Shown one piece after another: positions 13,351-25,512 of a stretch of 64,000 nt of DNA. The stretch spans positions 496,001 to 560,000 of the forward strand of contig JALBUN010000017.1 of assembly GCA_025174535.1 (NCBI GenBank). Reading direction: 5' to 3'. Position 1 is the stretch's first letter. Each line of letters begins with the position of its first letter. This DNA is from Cantharellus purpuraceus (Eukaryota; Basidiomycota; Agaricomycetes; Cantharellales; Hydnaceae). A program made the position numbers and the translations under genes. The notes beneath the pieces were generated by a model that saw only the letters and a program-made list of their open reading frames with translations, was not told the origin of the DNA and searched no databases.

Positions 13351-14631
13351 ATGATACCACAACACACGACCTCCCTATACCTCCCTGACTTCTTCGCCTC
13401 CTGGCCGTATGAGCGCCGTTTAAACTCACACCACGCCGAGGTCTCAAAGGCCGCCTATGCGTGGATCTCAAGTTACGGACTATTGACTCCTAAGCTGCAA
13501 CGCACATTCGAGCTGTTTAATTCTGGTGGGACTGTTCACTTAACCACGTCGGTGCAACGTCTAACCTGTTAGCCTATATGCAGGTCTCTTGGCAGGACTT
13601 GCTTATCCCGAAGCAAGCAAGGGTGAGCTGATGAAATATTTGCCCTGTGGCTCTGTAGTAATTTACTAAATCTATTCTTTATAATTCAGCACACCTCCGT
13701 GTTGTCTGTGATGCTCTTAATATTGTCTTCCTTTTCGACGATTATTCCGACGCGCAAGAGCCCCATATTGTCCGTGAAGTATCTGATAGGATACTGGACG
13801 CGCTTGACTACCCTCACGCCCCCCTAAATCCCTATTTGAAAGATCATGGACGGTTCGGAGAGATTACCCGCAGGTCAGTTTCATTCGTATGAAGTCCTTA
13901 TGAGATATCCTGAGCACTTGATTAATTCCCCTGCCGTACCGCAGCTTCTGGTCCCGTGCCCTTCAAACACTTTCCCCTTCATGTGCCAGCCGTTTCACCG
14001 CCGCCTTCAGCGAATATAGCGAGTCCGTTGTGCAGCAGGCCTATGACCGCTCGCAGATGCACATACGAGACATGGAGAGCTACATGGTCCTCCGCCGAGC
14101 GACGATTGGAGCCAAACTTGGATTCGCACTGCTCGATGGCAAAGATGACGTGCTCAATGATCCAAGTGTTGTGGAATTAGAGACCGCTGCTATCGATCTC
14201 ATCAGTCTGAGCAATGTGAGTGCTTATGACATTGGTTGCATAGTTTCATAATGGGGAACGGTGATTGACATGCGTATATGCAGGACGCCTATTCGTACGA
14301 CCTTGAACAAAGTCGCGATGACGATACGCATAACATGCTGACATGCATCATGCGTTCTGAGGATCTCTCGCTCCAGGACTCCATGTTGCTTCTCCAGGAA
14401 CACATCGCAGCGCTGGAGGATCGATTCCTTGTCGTTCGATCGCAATTACGGGGGCAAGCAGGCTCGGAACCAGCAGACCCATCCCTGTTGGCGTACGTCG
14501 ATGGCATCGGGAATTGGGTACGGGCGAACGATACGTGGAGTTTCGAAAGCCAACGTTACTTTGGGCCTAGGGGACTAGAAATTCAGGCACAAAGGACGCT
14601 TAATTTGCGACCGAAGCGTTTGTCGTCATAA
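13351..14631 (+). CDS. Sesquiterpene synthase (class I terpene cyclase)
   Basis: Five exons (13351-13525, 13584-13622, 13690-13873, 13945-14215, 14284-14631) give 338 residues, the usual size of basidiomycete sesquiterpene synthases. It should ionise farnesyl diphosphate with Mg2+ and cyclise the cation in the cytosol. The aspartate-rich metal motif is DDYSD at 88-92. The NSE triad is N223-D-A-Y-S227-Y-D-L-E231, intact although an intron separates N223 from D224. The RRATIG segment upstream holds the expected diphosphate-sensor Arg. The C-terminal WSFESQRYFG carries the RY pair (R314, Y315). The start at 13351 puts the conserved LPDFFASWPYERRLN stretch near the N terminus as in relatives; an upstream in-frame ATG at 13255 would add 32 residues. 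The product cannot be told from sequence. Family identity is secure. Confidence 0.93.
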
Positions 14632-17600
14632 TATTAATGCTTGATCGAGAAGTCAAGGTATTATTGTAATTAAGGTATCTATACAAATGTGGCATAATAT
14701 ATACGGGTGTAGGAGTATTAATTATCAGAAGCCTGAGTTAGATCTTCAACGACTTACTATTCATTGAGCTTGATGCTTCGTTTAACCTGGTATGATCAAG
14801 ATCAAATTATCGACCAAACTAATAGCGCATACATGTGCTTTGTCTTCGAATGAAGGCTCAAGCCCTCCAGTTGCTATGATACGGTGCCACGTACGTCCCA
14901 TGGGAAGGGAACAGAAACTTCCATAAATAATTAAACTGACCAGGATTAGAAGTTTGAGATGCTATCCACACAATGCGGTGTAGTAGATCGGGTATAGATC
15001 CGGGATCTGGTATTCGCCGCTAACCAGGCGTCATTACTGTAATTTGTCCAGGCACTATGTCTCGAGCTTTGATTGTGCCGGGAGTTCGCAAGGTCCACTT
15101 CTGAAGTAGGAATGGTAGTAAAGTTGACTCGATGACCCTTTCATAAGGAGAGAAAAAAAGGCTATAGATGCGTACCCTGCAGACTATTCACATTTTCATT
15201 GGTTAAACGGTATCAAAATCCTTGTCTTTCCACATGATAGCAACTTCCTCAACATGATGTCCCTCAGTATCGACTGGGGTTCATAGATTCATCCTTGACA
15301 GCCTCTAATTAATTGTTATTATAATATATGTTCATACCAGTACGGTCGCTGAACCGTGCGGCGCCACCTCAGATTTGACTGCTGTGTATCAAGCACCAGC
15401 GATAAAACACAGCTCATCTTCCGTTAGTCAGGATAGGAGGGGCGGTCAAAATCACCGTCGTGGGAGCAGTGAGTCAGTGTCACTATTATTGGGTCTGGAG
15501 AGTTTGTTTCAGAGCCTGAGGTCAAATTTGTCAAATTACAGTGGAAAAATCTTGATATCAAAGTGCAGAGTAAAGTGTGTTCCGATTGGATCCCTCGGAT
15601 TCTCCTCCAGAGTCCATTGAGTCAGTGGCGTGCTCCTGGGGTGAACACTTGAAAGACAAGAATACGATGGTTCGAACATCTTATGGTCTACGAGCACTCA
15701 CAAGCGAGCTATCATATACCTATTCACTCTCCGAGCATGCTTCTCTTTCCTCAGCCGTTCACTCTCCACTGAACGTCTGAGGTAAAGTGATTTTCTACTC
15801 ACATTTTTGTAATATAACCCATTAACCTGCACTATAGCTGAATTAGTGCATAAAAACTCAGTCATGCATTTTCACCTGACGTGGATAATATTCTATTGCA
15901 TTTGTGTCGGGAATCATCAACTAAAGAAGCTGGGTTCTAATTTGGATCTCCGCCTTGACTGTTGAGCTCAGGCTTGCGATCTTGAGAGCTCCGGTCGACC
16001 GCCGTAAAATCGTTTGCTCACTGCTGAACAAATACTTTGAAGGTACCTGAAGCACCCAGTAATCCTTGGAAATTAAGTGTCGATTGATTCATAGAATCCG
16101 AACTTTCCCTTCCCTGCGGGCGGCGTTATTCTAGCTTCGTGGTGATGGGTACAAAAATTGACTGGCAATGAGTGCAGTTACGGACCCACGGGAAATTATT
16201 TGCGCTCGAAACGGTCCTCCGATCAGCTATGCAGACCAATCAGCACTTCGAATCGAGGGGGAAAAGTAAGGTATCCATGACACCCCTTGGGCATAGTGAT
16301 TCGGATTTTTATTCAGATGATTCCACACACACTCCCCATGCCCCGCAGTCCTTGAATCCTGCTTCATATCAGCTCCTGAGTACAACCCACCATACTTGCT
16401 TCTCTAGCTTTCATCACACTCGTCATCATCTCAACCACCCGTTTGCAAACAGCAGCGAATTTAGCCTCCAGAGTCGCAAGCACTCGACACCACGGGTATA
16501 TCATCCAGTTAAAGACAGTCTATTGTTCCGTCAGAGCTTAATCCTATTGAGCTCTTCACGATGAAACGTAATCCCAGACAGCTTCTAGGCAGTGTCATGA
16601 CGTGCTCGTGTTCACTTTTTGCATTTCCCGGGTAGCCAGGCATATCCTGAAGATATCCTCAGCGCGCGATTGAAGACCTTCGCAGAACACAGCCCCTGCC
16701 GGCATTTAATTAAAGGGTGCAAGCTTGCAACAATCATATTTCTTGAGTTGAGTTTGCGTCTCAGAAAGGCACTGTGATGCAGTAACTACAGGGAAAGAAA
16801 TTCCATTGCAAACAGATATCGATGTTATAGGGTGAGTCAGCGATTTAGCCACACTAGAACCCAATGTCCGAGTACTAGTGTCTAGTCTGTCCGTACGCCA
16901 CTGAGTTTTCTCCCCTATTTTCCCTACTTTATCTTGGCACCGCTTGTGCTATTACAATGAGAAGCGAAAATGGGGGACGCCCAGCCATGTTGTTGGTGTC
17001 AAAAGCGATGAGGAGAGGGTCCAATGGGCACGCAAAAATGCACAACGGGATGTCGCAAGGCCGCTTACGTCCCGCAGGTTACCTGACACACGTGGACCAG
17101 GGTATGCATGGGAGCTGGGAGACGAGCAGCACAGAGATACCTCGTGCTTTCACTGATGCTGATGTTGACTATTCTGAGATCCTGAATTCCTGAATTCTTT
17201 TCTGCTGCGAGTGATTCCCGGTGACTATCTGGAAGACGGCAAGGCGCCTGCTGGCTCGAGGCAGGCTCCCGGACAACGTACCGCATCGCACCCGTGCATC
17301 TGAACCAATAGGTTTAAAGCTATGCTGGTGCTTCTCTCGGATCAGATACCGTAACCATAGGGTTCATGGTGGCCACTATTGACGACGTCTTGCGGTGATA
17401 AACCGCCCCAAACCTGCTGATGAGCTCTAAATTGATGAATACAAGTGGTCACAGAAATGATGCTACTAGTACTGAACTACGAGTTCACAGACCGATGTGG
17501 TGTGTCATCAATGATCACATTCGCAAGAAGTAGAAGTTGACATGTGAATGTTTTTCTTTGCGATGGATAATCTTCATCTTTCAGTCCGTGATTCGGGCCA

Positions 17601-18464
17601 TGACTCGATCGGGCTATGCATAGCAGACACCGCACTAGTCAACCTGCACCAATGGGAATCACAGAAATGGGTTGAACTTCCGATCCGAGGATCTACCGTC
17701 AATTAAATTCGTTGCTCACAGCAAATCGACTCCGCGAAGATGATATCCTAACCGCCACCGGCTGATTCTCACGTGCGAAGGCTTGTGCTTCGTACGTTTC
17801 CACACCCCGAGCATCCATCTTTTGTAGAGCACTAGCCACAACACACTAAACATTGGTAATCGACGCTATTAATGTGGCGAAACTGGCAGTCACTTGATAA
17901 TAGCACATGGCTGAGACGAACATGTGCATAGCATGGAGAAATCGCGTCCAACAACTCCGAAAAACCAAAAATCAGTTAAGCGTTTAATACTATATGTCCA
18001 AATGTCTTCGCAGTACTCTTACAACCTGCATCAAGCCTTTGAAAGCTCCGTTGGCTCCGTTGTTGTGTAGCCCGTCCCTGAGGACGTCGTGGTCCCTCGC
18101 ACCGTCATGCGATACCTCTCAAAGTGGAGTTCTGTGAACTCGTCAGCTGTTAGGCCCGTCTGCTCGACTCCCAGAGAACGCAGGTTTAAAATAACCCGTG
18201 TGCCCTAAATATCCGAGATGAGATACTAGGCTTCTTGGAAAGCAGTTGAGACTTGACATACGCAGAATGCCAGTATCGTGTACAGCCAGCTGCAAAACAC
18301 GCCATCCGAAACTCTTGAGATGGTGAGATAATTGTATCAAAATACCGCTCACGTCAATGCGATGTCTCCCTTGATAGGGGTCACTTCGAATGACACTGTG
18401 CACCATAATAGTAGTCCTGCACAAGCAAGCGCAGTGGTGCTGCGTTATCAGAGATCTTCCCACA
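14632..18464. other. Gene-poor region inside the terpenoid neighbourhood
   Basis: About 3.8 kb is without supported exons. The longest open stretch (16172-16564, +) is His/Ser-rich with no family motif. I see no mobile-element coding sequence, RNA gene or clear repeat. Confidence 0.45.
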
Positions 18465-19533
18465 TTACCACAGCCAAATCGGACGCGCACCAAACATCAG
18501 AGCAAATGCCCACGCTCCGTCACGGACAAACACAGTAAGGACAGGTGTGCTACGGACAACGTCTTTGTGCCGCTTGATTTGAACAAACTGAAACAGGGCA
18601 AGCAAAAATAAAACGGATTCGAACAGGAGACCTGGCACCCTTCATCACAAGTTTAATATGCGCCAATAGCTTCCGTACGGAATAATTACGATACTTACCA
18701 GTAGTTGGCAAATAGGGGAGGGGACGAGAGCACCACACACGCGCCAGTATGGATTCTTGGGGGAAACGGGCTCGGTATCATTGAGGCTTCGGTCTTGGGC
18801 AGGGTGATCCCAAGAATTGTGATCCGGGCTGTACTCTCAACGACAAGCAATATGAAGAGACCATACAGCAACCGTTTGCTTCTCCCGTAATAAGCAACGA
18901 CTACACAAGTCCACGCAATTCAGATGCAGTGTGACAGGAGGGAGAAATGGGAGAATTGACCTCGAAGGATGAGCACGACCTCCACGCAGAAGAACAGGAG
19001 CTGGCCCGATGCTGCCTCGAATCGCAGCCACGCTCTACACTGGGACAATGTTGGTCGAATCAAACCGAACACATTCGTGTAGAATACCAGTTCCACACTG
19101 GCACACGTTAGTTGGCTAGAAGTGAATTGAACACAGCCTTACACTCGGATACAGAAAATCAAATAACGCATGACCATGAATAGGATGCTAATAAGGCTCC
19201 ATTTCTCCGCGCTATCGTGTGCAGTCGATAGTGGATAACTTAAAACAATGTTCACAAGAGAATATGGCACATTTCAATACCTCCATATCAGATCAACCTG
19301 TAACAACGCGACAGCTTAGAAGAGCCCGATAGCTATGTAGAGGAATGATGTCCTACCTCCTGACTGAATGTAATGCAGTGCTCCCAGAAGGTGAATGCCG
19401 AAGCTGCCACTGGAATCTCTGTTGAACTGTGGTGCTCACTACCATCCTGACGAGGCGCGGTCTCACCTGTGTTGTAGATGATTGCATCTTCAGCGATGAG
19501 GAACGCGGGAATGTCGGCTGGTGGAAGAACCAT
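18465..19533 (-). CDS. DUF6533-type multi-pass membrane protein
   Basis: Seven exons on the minus strand (19533-19467, 19418-19357, 19297-19281, 19211-19143, 19097-18961, 18900-18699, 18639-18465) keep frame and give about 242 residues. The N-terminal signature fits the DUF6533 domain common in Agaricomycetes: AASAFTFWEHCITFSQEVD then LIWR, followed by W-S-L-I-S-I-L-F-x-x-x-R-Y. Later segments also fit: CRAWLRFEAASGQLLFFCVE, LILRVVAYYGRSKRLLYG and LLFESVLFLLALFQF. Several hydrophobic helices suggest a seven-helix-like membrane protein, but the family has no established function. The 3' end is uncertain: the model stops at 18465, but a possible extra intron would extend the protein by some 15 residues to about 18350. 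It lies between the terpene synthase and the methyltransferase; a transport or sensing role for the product is speculation. Confidence 0.75.
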
Positions 19534-19907
19534 CGCGATTGAAAGGACCAAGAGGCTCTTCCACAGTGGACTAGGCAATCCAAGTAGTTCGCCTTGTCGA
19601 GGGAAGGGATCAAGAGAGAAGAAGTAAAAGACGCCCAGCGCCAAGAAGGATCAGAGCGCGGAAGTTAACTTTAGGCGGATGCATCCCCCACTCTGGAGAA
19701 AGACGCTGGGCCTTTACATATGAACAGATAATTGATTGGACGTCCTTCTATAGTTCGCAGATCTCTTTTGCAATAGGAGTGAGCTTGTGGCAACAACTGA
19801 TCTTTCCCATCAAACATGGTTGGAACTCAGCCCTCTGCATAGCTATTTTTCAAGGTCCGAACTGCCATCGACATTCACTAATCAAGCGTTGCATGCGCCA
19901 TTATTTA

Positions 19908-21033
19908 TTACAATCGTTCCACACTCCATTTGAGCAACTTTATGCTCTGGTTGCTGCTGTATGCATGTGTAAGGACCTTGAGCCCATCCTGCAGTCTTGC
20001 CTCGACCCTTATCGTATCTGGAGGGAAGCAGCTGTGCCACATCTTCCTCCAGGTAGCAGGGGAATGGCACATCATGCTACCTGAAGTTGTGGAGTAGACA
20101 ACACCCTCAGGGCTCCCCAGATTGAGGCCAAATATAATCGATCCCGGTTCATGGGAGAGCAGAAGTGCAAGACGTCCCGCGGCGTCTTTGCAGCGCTCCT
20201 CGTCGAATAGGTGTAAGAAATATGCTGCATACAACACAGAAACTTGGCCCTTTAGAGGAAGGAGGGAGTCTAGGGAAGCGAGGTCCGGGCGCGCCAACAC
20301 AGGAGCTTCCTGAATTCCTTTGGTGAGTTGAAATAGGTCACCAGGCAGAAACGCTACAGGAAGCGATTCTGTAGTTGACTTGAATAAACTATGTCCCGCG
20401 TCCCAAAGACCTGTACAATGAGTGAGTTTGGGAAGCGAACAATGATTACAATATTGACAGCTCACCGGGGTGCAAGTCGGTTGCCACAATATTCTTGAGG
20501 GGATATCCGTCCGCAACCAGTTTGCGTAAATCAGTTCCAACTGACAAAAAATGGTTGGCTTGGTCAGAAAGGAAGACTTGACAACTCCATAACGTGTCAG
20601 CGCTCACGACCAGTGCCTACATCTAGGAAGATTGCACCGGGCCGGGTTTTACCAAGTGTCAAAACCTTGTCATACCCGGGGCACGCCGAGACATTCAACC
20701 TATAGATAAAAACATCTAAGTAAAATGCTCGCATTGCTAGCCATGTGAATAGTCACCTCAAAAATGAGAATAAACGGATGCACGGGTAAGGCACGACCTG
20801 CAGGCGTGTAAATCGCAGTGATCAATGACCTCATATATGAAATAACTTGCGGAGTAGGCCTGACTCTGTATGTTTAGGATGTGCTGCCTGAGTTCGTCGT
20901 CGTTCTGAATACCAATGTGAGTCTTGTAGAATTCTCTTTCGTTGTCCAGCAGGAAATAGAATGAGGGATCCAGTGGTAGGACGTTCCAGCCAACCTTGTT
21001 TCCAGTGGAGGTCACGTCATGTGAGGAGGCCAT
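19908..21033 (-). CDS. SAM-dependent methyltransferase (AusD-like)
   Basis: Five minus-strand exons (21033-20851, 20797-20757, 20699-20608, 20540-20466, 20410-19908) give 297 residues. The fold is the fungal secondary-metabolite methyltransferase type: an N-terminal helical part with DPSFYFLLDNEREFYKTHIG, YPCIRLFSF, then GKTRPGAIFLD. The SAM-binding glycine motif is DVGTGLGTD (residues 101-109) and acidic motif II is IVATDLHPG. The C-terminal TWRKMW and LLKWSVERL match the family's usual end. The first intron (20850-20798, 53 nt) begins GCAAGT, a GC-AG intron: it is the only splice that restores the conserved YPCIR segment in frame. It probably methylates a hydroxyl or carboxyl of a small molecule, plausibly the terpenoid made next door; the substrate is inferred. 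It is divergent from the P450. Confidence 0.88.
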
Positions 21034-22351
21034 TGTGGTTGTGGTTGTGTTGATGACGTCGTGTTTGCTTGCGACCCTTGGCCCTTGTCCTTGAGAACAT
21101 CGATGTACATTAAGCATGCGGACAATCATCCCCGAGGCTGGATCCGCTCACCGTTTCCGATGATGCCCTGACGTATTTCACGAGTTATACTCATCTAAAT
21201 GCACCTTAGGCTTGGACATGAAGATTTGAGCTCACCGTGATGAAAGACATCCACTTGCTCGCAAGGCCACTGGGAATCGAGAATCCGTGGGAATTGCTGA
21301 CGCCTTTTCCCGCGTTTTTAGCGCTTCTTCCTCTCTTCGCTCCTTCTTTCGTGTCGAATCCTTGTGAGAGAGATTAACATAGTTCTCATCCGAACAAATG
21401 GGGCCGCCGCGCCGCGACCCTCCAGTGCGGTAATCAGGAATTCAGTGATAAAGCCGCTGGAAAGCTCAAATCAACAAAGGGTGAATGTGAGAACTTGTAG
21501 AATGTTTGTGGCCATTCTGCTGCAATTTGTAGGTGTCGTAGGTGACGCAACGGCCATACTGAAGACCGTAAGCAGGATTGTGAACCCATGTCCCAGACAA
21601 AGACACCTGAGCGGCAAACCTGTAAGTACTAGTACACGATTGCTAGGGTTCTATTTGTTGCGCAGGCCGATGTCAGCATAAGGCCTTTAATTACCACCAG
21701 ACAAGCCCGCAGGGTGACCACTGACTAATCTGCATTATGTAACGGCCGGTTGGCTTGACTCCTTCCGTCATGCAGTGCAAGATGGAAACAAAGCTTTGCC
21801 ACTGAATCATTGATTTCCTGCAGCAAACGTGGCGCACACAAGACAGCTACCGGTGCCGTCGTGACATGCCAACGGGGCTTTACTATATTGACTCCCTTTT
21901 TTTCCCGCATGCACTGTCCAATCAGTTTGAGCGTCGCCAACATAACTGTGCTTCCCTCCGCAACATTGGCAGTACAATCCCATCATCCCTTAACCCACTG
22001 GTGCCCGTCCACTGACGGCACTCACTGGCTTTGTGTTCATCATAATTTTATGTCCGGCCAATGATTGCATCTCTAAATGTTTTCCTGGACGATTGATCAA
22101 GTTTCTGAGACAAGTTCCGTTGCTGTGTACACCGTCAGGCACGTCCATCAGGTCATTATCATCAACAACCTACCTCCTGACTCGTGCCAGGTATCATGGC
22201 CAAGTCATGGACTATAAACCCTGGTTTCTTAAAATAAAACAAAACCAAATAAAAATGACTAGTCAGTATCACCGCCTCTTCGTCTGTGCTGCACTTATAA
22301 GAGGACTTCGACGCATCCAGTCACTTTGTCTATACACTTAATCTCGCATAT

Positions 22352-24354
22352 ATGGATCGCAACACCACTTATACTTTTAATCCCCACGAGAAAGCCAGCT
22401 ACCCTTTGGATATTAATGCCTCCTATATAACTCTTGCTTGTATTGTAATACTCCTCGTCTGGTATGCTCCCGATCGCTATCTCGGGTCACGCCACCGCCC
22501 CGATCTTCCTGGACCCAAGGGATGGCCTCTTGTCGGAAACAGCGTGGATGTCTTCTTCAATCGCAAACGAATGCTTATGCGAATACATGAGCTGGGTTCT
22601 TCGTATGGAGAATTATTCTCACTTACCATGCCTGTATGGGGTCGCGCTGTTACCATTAATCATCCAGGGTGGCTTGAACATGTGAAGCGAGGTGAGTCGT
22701 GTCAGAAGTTTCGATGATGCCTTGCTCAACGCCATCTCAGCGGATACAACAAGATATGGAAAGGGGGACGCCGCTCTCTCTGTCTTTGCCAAATTTCCGG
22801 GCAAGCGCAGTGCGTTTGGCTCAGAAGGCGCAGAGTGGCGTGGGATTCGTAAAACCACCCAGTGAATACTTTATAAGATTTTATTCCAGTCATTCGCTGA
22901 CAGATATCAGGCCTATATTCTCGGTTGTTTCGTTCAATACGCACGTGTCGCAGGCAATGAACGTGGTACGTCCGTTTAGGAACATCATCGGTCATATCTT
23001 TATCTGGATTGATTTTTCAGATCATGCCTCGCGTGAATAACCTTCTGTCATCGGCAAACAACCAGAAAGTCCAGATAGATTGGAACAGTATGTCTGTTAT
23101 CCTAGACTTTAGAAACCTCTGGCTCACATTCAATGGAACAGACATGTCAGGGCGCATTGCGTTGGAAATATTCTGTCAGATGGCATTGGGCATGGAAACA
23201 CACGTACTCGAGGACAAGCTATCTGCCCTTCACAATAAGCATGGACTGATGGATGCTACCTTTGACTTGAACACCATCTCGTCTGGGAGGCTGTACAACC
23301 CACTCTGGAAAGTGACAGACAAGGCGAGTCGTGGTTTCACACTACATCGACGGCTAATTATTGACAAGAGCTTCCTCTGCAGCTTGATGGGACTCAACGT
23401 CGTTTCGACACAGCGCAGAAGACGTTTTTCGACGCTATTACCGGACTCGTGGAGAAGCGGAAGCACGAGCTCGAATCCGGGGCCGCCGTCAATGGCGACG
23501 ACTTTCTTTCCACGCTGTTGTCAGGGTCCGGTGACGAGGATCCGTTCATGATTCGTGACACGCTCATTACCCTGCTCTTTGCGAGCCGAGACAATACTCA
23601 AAATAGCTTCACGTGGGCTCTGCATGAATTGTCGAGGAGTCCGGGATGGATGGATAAGATGCGTGCTGAAGCGATAGCTTTAGCACCCCGGAACGGTGAC
23701 GTTGTTTCGTATGCCGACATTGGCGTGAGTCGATCTCCTCTTCTATATAGTCTCTTAATTGACCTCGCCCAGGCGTACTCCATCCATCTGGCCGTATTTT
23801 TCGAAACATTGCGTCTCTGGCCCGGTGTCCCGAAGAATGCCCGAATTGCGCTCGAAGACGATGTTCTTCCCGCGGTTCCAGAGCACGGACTCCCCGCTGT
23901 GAAGATCCGAAAGGGGGAGTATGTGTTGTGGTCGGATTGGACGATTGCGCGTAATCCAAAGGTGAGCGGTTCCTTCGAGTGAAGTTGACGCATGTCTAAC
24001 CCTATGTTAAGGTCTGGGGCGCGGATGCGGCAGTGTTCAATCCTGGCCGATTCTTGGATGAGAAAGGTCGGTTTGTGAAGCCATCGCCGCCCAAGTTCCA
24101 TTCCTTTGGGTTTGGGCCACGATACTGGTATGTTCAATGACTCTTTCGTCGCTGTTGTTTGCTGGGATAATGAGAGGTCTTATTGTAGCCCGGGGGCCCA
24201 GCTAGCCACATACGAATTTGTGGCGTTGTTTTCGTCCATCTTGCCTCACTTTGATCTTTCGCCCGTCGAGAATAAGGAACGAACGATGCTGGATGGATTT
24301 ACTATGGTTATGGATAGCGCGTTTATGGTAAATGTGAAGGCTTTGGATGGGTGA
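22352..24354 (+). CDS. Cytochrome P450 monooxygenase
   Basis: Nine exons give 525 residues: 22352-22691, 22741-22861, 22911-22965, 23021-23087, 23142-23323, 23383-23724, 23773-23961, 24012-24127, 24189-24354. A membrane anchor lies at residues 25-42, followed by the hinge DLPGPKGWPLVGN. The I-helix oxygen-binding segment is FASRDNTQNSFTW (about 321-333), a variant of AGxDTT. The K-helix ExxR is E380-T-L-R383. The heme loop is FGFGPRYC with Cys471; the Cys codon is split by the last intron (TG|C) and is intact only after splicing. The splice at 22862-22910 restores RKTTQPIFS. The intron at 23324-23382 is best modelled as GC-AG (donor GCGAGT); a GT donor at 23311 is possible but drops four conserved residues. 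An ER-bound hydroxylase of a hydrophobic substrate, plausibly the neighbouring sesquiterpene. Confidence 0.92.
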
Positions 24355-25512
24355 ATGGAATAGGTTAATTTCTTCTCAGTTACTTAATTTTGATTTCTTA
24401 ACAGCAACGCTGTGCCTCCTACTTATTCCCAATTGTTGCACTGGATGTATTTTATTATGTACACTGCCATTGACTTGTAGCCGTAACGCAATTCGATTCT
24501 TATTTTATTGACTTGACACTGGGCTTCTTGATCTGGGTGATTCTGCTTTCTATCTCGCTGGATAGGTGCGAGGTATCATCAAGGCGGAGGCGGTGGTCTG
24601 CGCCTGGCTTCTCACCCATCTCTACGTGGAGCTTTGAGTAGCCAGTCTACATGGGAACCTGGGATATAATTACGAGCTCAGTGCGGTTGTCGTGATAGAC
24701 TGCCAGGTAACGGGGCTTGTTGATGGTGGATTATGCAGGGCACACCGTGTTGACAGGATGCATCAGTGGACTGGAGCGATTATCGACGTATGGGTACTGA
24801 GAGACGTGATGAGGTTGAATATGATAGACTGGGCCAAGTAAGGATAGTTCCGCAGAATTGGAGCTTGACGTGTGCAGCCTCTCATCTACATGGAAGGACA
24901 GTGATGTCATGCCAGGCCGATGCAAGGAAGGTATTTGATATGGGATTGCGAGTCTCCGTTTAAGGATGACGCACACGACATGAATTCTGTCGTGCCATAG
25001 AGAGCATAATCCTGTGATGACTATCTCTATACACGACGACACCGAGTCGCGCGCGCGCGGGGGAGATGATGTGCCAAAATCTGAAACTCGGAGCTGAAAG
25101 CCCAAGAGAAAAAAGGTCAAGGTTATGGCAGGCTCTGTGATGCATGATGTTTTGGAATTGAAAGTGTCGCGTTGCGAGAGTATGGTGCTAGGGATCCACT
25201 GTCATGGTTGCCACGGATATCGTTGCGCACCAACAAGAGGAGGGGTTCTCTCGACTGCGCTGACAAGGGTAAATGTGTTTCAAGATAGATACGCCATGAA
25301 CCCAAGCTCCAAGTTAAATCCCTAAAGAATAGAGAAAAAAGATCAGACCAGGAGTACCAGCGCAGACTGCAGTTCAACTCGGCCATTGCCGTGCTGAGAA
25401 ACACAAATCAAACTCCGGACCCGTTTAGCCGCCTGAACTCTAAATTTCGCGCCTGTCATCCAAAAGGAATTGCAAGACTCTCCACCACCTAACCCACCAT
25501 CGAACCATCATC
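24355..25512. other. Boundary between accessory and housekeeping blocks
   Basis: About 1.1 kb has only overlapping short ORFs on the minus strand without motifs and a (cg)n run near 25049. The last 100 bp is the eL28 promoter and 5' leader (CT/CA-rich, ending ccatcatc before the ATG). Confidence 0.4.

Noticed and set aside
16172..16564. 130-codon His/Ser-rich ORF between the terpene synthase and DUF6533 gene
   Set aside because: No conserved motif, no start context and no splice partner; consistent with chance in non-coding DNA.
18612..18640. tRNA-like B-box (gttcgaatcc on the minus strand)
   Set aside because: It lies in the coding exon of the DUF6533 gene (FES residues), and no matching A box or cloverleaf could be drawn around it.
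22862..22889. 28-nt intron in the P450
   Set aside because: Too short for spliceosomal removal, and the 49-nt alternative ending at 22910 restores the conserved RKTTQPIFS segment.
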